Assembly (NCBI GenBank): GCA_012513005.1
Contig: JAAZCZ010000133.1
Location: forward strand, 1-28,658
Length of the DNA stretch: 28,658 nt
Direction: 5' to 3'
Source of the DNA: Oscillospiraceae bacterium
Lineage (GTDB): Bacteria; Bacillota; Clostridia; Oscillospirales; Oscillospiraceae
A program made the translations under genes and the position numbers. The notes beneath the pieces are model-generated. The model was not told the DNA's origin, ran no database searches, and was given only the letters and a program-made list of their open reading frames with translations. Numbering within the stretch: position 1 is the first letter of the stretch; the number at the start of each line of letters is the position of its first letter. Shown one piece after another: positions 24,272-28,658 of the stretch.

Positions 24272-25276
24272 ATGCTTATGCACAGAGAAAGGCGTGAGCT
24301 TGCGGAGGAGACACTTGTCGGCAACTTTGGTGTTCGTGCGGCAGACAGCCGCGGCAGGCTTTCTTTTGAGGAGCAATGCAGTATCCGGACCTGTTTTCAG
24401 AGAGACATCGACAGAGTCACACATTGCAAGAGTTTTAGAAGGCTCAAGCACAAGACTCAGGTGTTTTTGCGCCCCGAGGGCGACCATTATCGCACAAGGC
24501 TTACGCACACACTCGAGGTAGCCCGAATTGCAAGAACTATTTCGCGGGCACTCATGCTAAATGAGGATTTGACTGAGGCTATTGCCCTGGCGCATGACCT
24601 CGGGCACACACCATTCGGTCACGCCGGGGAGCGGGCGCTTTGCGAGATTATGCCGGGCGGTTTTAAGCACTATGAGCAGAGCCTGCGCGTTGTTGATGTG
24701 CTGGAAAAAGGCGGCAGGGGTTTAAATCTCTGCTATGAAACCCGAATGGGCATACTAAACCACACAACAGGTATACCCAGAGATTCGCTTGAAGCAGAAG
24801 TTGTCAGAAAATCTGACTTGCTCGCATATATTAATCACGACCTAGACGACGCCGAGAGAGCCGGAATACTATCTTTGGGAGATGAGCCTGCATTCATAAG
24901 AGAATACATAGGCACTCGAAACTCAGAGAGAATTAATAACATTGTAACAGACCTTATTGCAGAAAGTGGCGAGGGCGAAATTCGCATGTCGCCTAAGATG
25001 GCAGACGCTGTTAGTCAGTTTCGTGAGTTTATGTTTTCATCTGTTTATCACAATCCCGTTGCCAAGGGCGAGGAGTCTAAAATATTCGGTGTTATTGAGG
25101 GTATTTGGAATTATTATATTAAAAAGCCCGAGCTTTTGCCCGATGATTTTTTGAGTATTTCCGAGACTTGGGGCATAGAGCGCGCTGTTGCAGATTATAT
25201 AAGCGGCATGACAGACCGCTACGCTATGGAGATATTCGGCAGTATTTTCATTCCGGCTTCTTGGGCTGTTAAGTAA
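24272..25276 (+). CDS. dgt: dGTPase-like HD-domain triphosphohydrolase
   Basis: A 334-residue HD-domain protein. The HD metal site is seen in HYRTRLTHTLEVARIARTIS and IALAHDLGHTPFGHAGE. It is preceded by the dGTPase signature FQRDIDRVTHCKSFRRLKHK and followed by GLNLCYETRMGILNHT and YINHDLDDAERAGIL. These enzymes cleave dNTPs to deoxynucleoside plus triphosphate; in Bacillota they are annotated as dGTP triphosphohydrolase-like, and the true substrate varies. ATG at 24272 with AGGGTGA about 6 nt upstream. It is directly upstream of dnaG and sigA, a conserved clostridial order linking dNTP pools with replication. Confidence 0.93.
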   Translation: MLMHRERRELAEETLVGNFGVRAADSRGRLSFEEQCSIRTCFQRDIDRVTHCKSFRRLKHKTQVFLRPEGDHYRTRLTHTLEVARIARTISRALMLNEDLTEAIALAHDLGHTPFGHAGERALCEIMPGGFKHYEQSLRVVDVLEKGGRGLNLCYETRMGILNHTTGIPRDSLEAEVVRKSDLLAYINHDLDDAERAGILSLGDEPAFIREYIGTRNSERINNIVTDLIAESGEGEIRMSPKMADAVSQFREFMFSSVYHNPVAKGEESKIFGVIEGIWNYYIKKPELLPDDFLSISETWGIERAVADYISGMTDRYAMEIFGSIFIPASWAVK

Positions 25277-25316
25277 TTTATAAAGTCACTTATTATTAAT
25301 TTTAGGAGGTGAGTCC

Positions 25317-27083
25317 GTGGCTTTTTCGGAAGATTTTTTATCTGATCTGGCAGAAAAAAACGATATTGAAGATGTAGTTTCCTCATATGTACGCCTTACA
25401 AAAAGAAGCGGGCAAAACCTCTTCGGGCTCTGTCCGTTTCACAGCGAAAAAACTCCGTCCTTTTCTGTTTCGCCATCAAAGCAGATTTATCACTGCTTCG
25501 GTTGCGGTAAGGGCGGCAGCGTTTTTACCTTTATTATGGACATTGAAAACCTAAACTTCCCCGAGGCTGTAGAGTTTTTGGCAAAGCGTGTCGGCATGGC
25601 TGTGCCGGAGCAGGATTATGACCCCGGCAGACCCAAAAGAGATAGGCTGATTGCAGCTAACCGCGAGGCAGCCAGATTCTTTTTTGAGGAGCTTACCGAA
25701 ACTCGTGAGCAGTCTGTTATAGATTATATTAACAGAAGGCGCCTCTCACCTGCCGTTATTAGGCGTTTTGGCATCGGCTATGCCCCGGATTCTTGGGACA
25801 GCTTAATTACTGCACTTGTTAAAAAAGGCTTTTCCGAGACTGAAATTATTTTGGCAGGACTTGCACGCCGCGGGAAAAAAGGTGGTATTTATGACACATT
25901 CAGGGGCAGGCTTGTTTTCCCCGTTATTGATGTGCGCGGCAATGTTGTGGGGTTTTCCGGGAGAATAATCGGAGATGCTGAGCCTAAGTATTTAAACACA
26001 CCGGAGACCTTGGTGTTTAATAAGGGTCTTAATCTGTTTGGATTAAATTTAGCTAAGAAGACTAAACTTCCATATATTATTCTTGTTGAAGGCAATATAG
26101 ATGTTGTCTCTCTGCATCAGGCAGGCTTTGACAGTGCTGTAGCCTCACTAGGTACCGCTTTAACCCCTGAGCAGGCGCGGCTTATCTCCCGATTTACATC
26201 GGAGGTTGTTATTGCCTATGACATGGATGAGGCAGGCAGAAAGGCAGCAGAGCGGGCTATTTCGCTTTTGGAAAAGCTGGAAATCCGTGTGCGTGTGCTC
26301 AGGCTCGAGGGAGCTAAGGACCCCGATGAATATTTATCTAAATACGGAGCCGATTCGCTTTTAAATCTGCTTGATAAGTCTGAAAATCACATTGAGTATA
26401 AGCTCCAGACTCTGCAAAACCGCTTTGATTTGAATCTTGATACAGATAAGGTCGAGTTTCTAAAGCAGGCTACTGCATTTTTGGCAGATATACCCTCTAT
26501 GGTTGAGCGCGAGGTATACACTCTGCGGGTTGCAGGAATTGCTGGTGTTTCGGAAAAGGTCTTGACAGCTGAGGTCGCAAGGCAGAGAAAACGCCGCGGC
26601 AGGGCAGATAAGAGGCAGGAGGAGAAAACTCTGTTTCGCCCTGCCAAAACAGCTCAGCCCAAGGCAAAATCCATCACATATAAAAACCCGCGCAGCGCAC
26701 TGGCGGAGGAGGGCATTATACATCTCTTGCATCTTGACCCGCAGCTTTTTAGGGGTATGCCGGAACTAGACGACAAGGATTTTTCCTCCGAGGTGCTATA
26801 TAAAATTTATTCGGCAATAAAAAATTCCGCAAACGGCCAAGGCTCTGCCTCGGTTGCTCATTTAAGTCAGGTGCTAAGCCCCGATGAGCTTGCGCTTCTC
26901 ACAGGTATTATTGGCAGACCTGAGTCTGCGGCGATGCGGGAACGGGCACTTCACGATTACTACGATATTATTAAGACTGAGCGCGCTCTTCGCAGCGAAG
27001 GCAAACCGGATCTTCTTGCGGCAGCTCAAAGATTAAAAGAAAAGAAAGGTTATGGTGTAGGCGATGGCAGAGAGAAAGAATAA
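25317..27083 (+). CDS. dnaG: DNA primase
   Basis: A GTG start at 25317 with AGGAGG 7 nt upstream gives 588 residues. The zinc-binding domain has C39, H42, C60 and C63 (LCPFHSEKTPSF, YHCFGCGKGG). The RNA polymerase domain follows, with FRGRLVFPVIDVRGNVVGFS and AEPKYLNTPET. The TOPRIM motifs are VEGNIDVVSLHQAGFD and AYDMDEAGRKAAERA. The C-terminal DnaB-interacting region is divergent and follows a basic linker (QRKRRGRADKRQ). DnaG makes RNA primers at the replication fork. The last 20 nt overlap the start of sigA, so the two are co-transcribed and probably coupled. Confidence 0.97.
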   Translation: MAFSEDFLSDLAEKNDIEDVVSSYVRLTKRSGQNLFGLCPFHSEKTPSFSVSPSKQIYHCFGCGKGGSVFTFIMDIENLNFPEAVEFLAKRVGMAVPEQDYDPGRPKRDRLIAANREAARFFFEELTETREQSVIDYINRRRLSPAVIRRFGIGYAPDSWDSLITALVKKGFSETEIILAGLARRGKKGGIYDTFRGRLVFPVIDVRGNVVGFSGRIIGDAEPKYLNTPETLVFNKGLNLFGLNLAKKTKLPYIILVEGNIDVVSLHQAGFDSAVASLGTALTPEQARLISRFTSEVVIAYDMDEAGRKAAERAISLLEKLEIRVRVLRLEGAKDPDEYLSKYGADSLLNLLDKSENHIEYKLQTLQNRFDLNLDTDKVEFLKQATAFLADIPSMVEREVYTLRVAGIAGVSEKVLTAEVARQRKRRGRADKRQEEKTLFRPAKTAQPKAKSITYKNPRSALAEEGIIHLLHLDPQLFRGMPELDDKDFSSEVLYKIYSAIKNSANGQGSASVAHLSQVLSPDELALLTGIIGRPESAAMRERALHDYYDIIKTERALRSEGKPDLLAAAQRLKEKKGYGVGDGREKE

Positions 27084-28368
27084 GGCAAAAGCTGAAAAAA
27101 CTGAAAAAGCTGAAAAGACTGATATTTTGAAGGATGCAGATTTTTTGGGGCAGGACTTGGATATTGACGCACCCGAGGATTTAGACGAGGTGTCACTTGA
27201 GGATTTTTCTGAGATTGAATTTCCTGAGATTGAGGCACCCGAGGGTGAGGACGCGGCAATTTCGGAGGAAAAGCTTTCAGCCTTGCTGGAAAAAGGCAAA
27301 AAAGCCGGCAAGCTGAGCTATCAGGACTTGGCGGTTTTGGAAGAAATTAACATTTCTCAATCTGTCATTGACAGCTTTTATGAAAAGCTCGAAAAGCTGA
27401 GTATTGAGACACCTGTTGACGAGGTACCCGTAATAGACGAGGATTTATTGCCCGACAGCAAGGACTCAGAAGAGATTGACGAAATTGAAGAGATAACAGA
27501 TGAAGACCCTGTGCCCTCAGAGGCTTACACAGAGTATGTTGCCACAGATGACCCTGTGCGCATGTATTTAAAAGAGATAGGCAAAATTCCCCTGCTCACC
27601 CCCACTGAGGAGTTGGAGCTGGCTAAGTCCATGTCCGAGGGAAACGAGAGATCAAAGCAGAAAATGGCAGAGGCTAACCTCAGGCTGGTTGTCTCCATAG
27701 CCAAGCGATATGTCGGCCGCGGCATGCTGTTTTTGGACCTCATTCAGGAGGGCAACCTAGGTCTTATTAAAGCCGTTGAAAAGTTTGACTACACAAAGGG
27801 CTATAAGTTCTCCACCTATGCCACATGGTGGATAAGACAGGCTATCACAAGGGCAATCGCCGACCAAGCCAGAACGATTCGAATTCCCGTTCATATGGTT
27901 GAAACTATCAACAAGGTAATCAGAGTTTCAAGACAGCTGCTTCAGGAGCTGGGTCATGACCCGAGTGCCGAGGAAATTGCAGATGAGATGGGCATGCCGG
28001 TTGAAAAGGTCCGCGATATACTGAAAATCGCGCAGGAGCCTGTTTCGTTGGAAACACCCATAGGCGAGGAGGAGGACTCTCATTTGGGAGACTTTATCGC
28101 CGATGAGGATGCAGCAGAGCCGGCTGAGGCTGCCAGTTTTTCACTGCTCAAGGAGGAGCTCGGGGCTGTTTTAGACACGCTCACAGCCCGTGAGAAGAAG
28201 GTCTTGGAGCTTCGATTCGGCATGACAGACGGCAGGTCAAGAACCTTGGAGGAAGTCGGCAAGGAGTTTGGCGTCACCCGTGAGCGCATCAGGCAAATTG
28301 AGGCTAAGGCAATCAGAAAACTCCGCCACCCGAGCCGAAGCAAAAAGCTCAGAGACTTCTTGAACTGA
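27064..28368 (+). CDS. sigA: Primary RNA polymerase sigma factor (SigA/RpoD)
   Basis: A 434-residue sigma-70 group 1 factor. An N-terminal Lys/Ala/Glu run (KNKAKAEKTEKAEKTD) and a very acidic stretch to about residue 68 precede region 1.1 (LSALLEKGKKAGKLSYQDLA, from 70). After a second acidic linker come region 1.2 (DDPVRMYLKEIGKIPLLT, about 162), region 2 (ANLRLVVSIAKRYVGRGM, DLIQEGNLGL, FSTYATWWIRQAI), region 3, and region 4 with the helix-turn-helix FGVTRERIRQIEAKAIRKL. It directs transcription from TTGACA/TATAAT promoters like those in this window. An in-frame TAG at 27058 excludes an upstream start. It ends the dgt-dnaG-sigA cluster before a strong terminator. Confidence 0.97.
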   Translation: MAERKNKAKAEKTEKAEKTDILKDADFLGQDLDIDAPEDLDEVSLEDFSEIEFPEIEAPEGEDAAISEEKLSALLEKGKKAGKLSYQDLAVLEEINISQSVIDSFYEKLEKLSIETPVDEVPVIDEDLLPDSKDSEEIDEIEEITDEDPVPSEAYTEYVATDDPVRMYLKEIGKIPLLTPTEELELAKSMSEGNERSKQKMAEANLRLVVSIAKRYVGRGMLFLDLIQEGNLGLIKAVEKFDYTKGYKFSTYATWWIRQAITRAIADQARTIRIPVHMVETINKVIRVSRQLLQELGHDPSAEEIADEMGMPVEKVRDILKIAQEPVSLETPIGEEEDSHLGDFIADEDAAEPAEAASFSLLKEELGAVLDTLTAREKKVLELRFGMTDGRSRTLEEVGKEFGVTRERIRQIEAKAIRKLRHPSRSKKLRDFLN

Positions 28369-28397
28369 TTTTTGAACTTGTAGTAATATAAAATATA

Positions 28398-28440
28398 AAA
28401 AGCCGCTGCGGTTAATCTTACGAAACCGCAGCGGCTTTTA
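28398..28440 (+). terminator. Strong terminator after sigA
   Basis: A perfect 16-bp hairpin AAAAGCCGCTGCGGTT/AACCGCAGCGGCTTTT (28398-28413 with 28424-28439) around a 10-nt loop. The arms carry A and T runs at both ends, so it can act on both strands and also serve the minus-strand frame that ends at 28496. Confidence 0.9.
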
Positions 28441-28446
28441 GGCGGG

Positions 28447-28471
28447 GGTTCATAGGGACAAAAAGTGAACC
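28447..28471. repeat. Short inverted repeat between sigA and the edge gene
   Basis: GGTTCA (28447-28452) and TGAACC (28466-28471) are separated by 13 bases. It lies just after the sigA terminator and 25 nt past the stop of the minus-strand frame. It has no T-tract. It could be part of an integration or recombinase site, or chance. Confidence 0.3.
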
Positions 28472-28495
28472 GAGTATAAATCCCTTCTGTTTTAC

Positions 28496-28658
28496 CTATG
28501 CAGTCAGATCTGCTTCAGAGATATCCATAAACTCATATTCCTCAAGCACTTCTTCTGTCTCGCAGGCTTGCTCCACGGGCGTGTCCATCAGCCCGATGTC
28601 TCGGTAGTAAATGCAAATCTCCTGTTCGGCGGTGCGGGAGTATTTCTGAGACTTCTCA
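28496..28658 (-). CDS. Partial gene, probable C-terminus of a large serine recombinase
   Basis: A minus-strand frame enters from the window edge and is open for 53 codons to a TAG at 28496-28498; the other two minus frames are interrupted. The visible residues include KYSRTAEQEICIYYRDIGLM, then an acidic tail (CETEEVLEEYEFMDISEADL). The pattern of a Lys/Arg-rich strand ending in IYYRxIG is like the end of large serine recombinases with a DUF4368-type C-terminal region, found on clostridial mobile elements. This assignment is from memory of the pattern and is tentative. The start and catalytic domain lie outside the window. Confidence 0.45.
   Translation of the reverse strand, partial: EKSQKYSRTAEQEICIYYRDIGLMDTPVEQACETEEVLEEYEFMDISEADLTA

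Overview
The window looks like chromosomal core DNA from a low-to-mid GC Gram-positive bacterium of the Bacillota, most likely class Clostridia. The evidence is AddAB instead of RecBCD, a dgt-dnaG-sigA cluster, SD-rich starts (GGAGG) with several TTG/GTG start codons, zinc-type L31, and lipoproteins with typical lipoboxes. I cannot name a genus. No tRNA, rRNA or CRISPR array was found, and no gene-free stretch exceeds 300 bases.

Layout. (1) 1-1225, minus strand: rpsO (S15) followed by the 5' part of pnp (PNPase, cut by the window edge). A strong promoter precedes rpsO, an intrinsic terminator separates the two genes, and a long strand-specific hairpin lies directly ahead of pnp. (2) 1315-8927, plus strand: a large FG-GAP/VCBS lipoprotein with its own promoter and terminator. 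It is followed by a four-gene unit: a GT39 (PMT-like) glycosyltransferase carrying an extracytoplasmic discoidin-like module, a PHP phosphatase, RpiB, and a membrane-anchored putative glycoside hydrolase. (3) 8940-10820: ttcA-like tRNA thiolase (minus), divergent from rplM-rpsI (plus); the best promoters for the two units face each other. (4) 10917-13071, minus strand: a small lipoprotein downstream of a decayed AlgI/AlgJ-type O-acylation pair. The MBOAT gene keeps only its C-terminal quarter and the AlgJ/AlgX-like gene carries a one-base frameshift. (5) 13157-14884, plus strand: glyoxalase I, a FUSC-type membrane protein, an unknown two-TM protein, then a terminator. (6) 14897-21832: addB-addA recombination nuclease under a good promoter with a palindrome in its spacer. 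(7) 21884-24254: rpmE with a hairpin leader and terminator, then hflX-yigZ. (8) 24272-28440: dgt-dnaG-sigA, ended by a 16-bp terminator hairpin. (9) 28441-28658: a minus-strand reading frame entering from beyond the window that resembles the extreme C-terminus of a large serine recombinase, possibly the edge of a mobile element.

The main themes are translation (S15, L13, S9, L31, TtcA, HflX), RNA turnover (PNPase), DNA replication and repair (DnaG, AddAB, Dgt), housekeeping transcription (SigA) and envelope functions. The most unusual observations are the pnp leader hairpin, whose wobble pairs favour the pnp-sense RNA, the rotting O-acylation locus, the facing promoters between ttcA and rplM, and the possible recombinase edge after sigA. 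I found no convincing wholly new multi-gene system.
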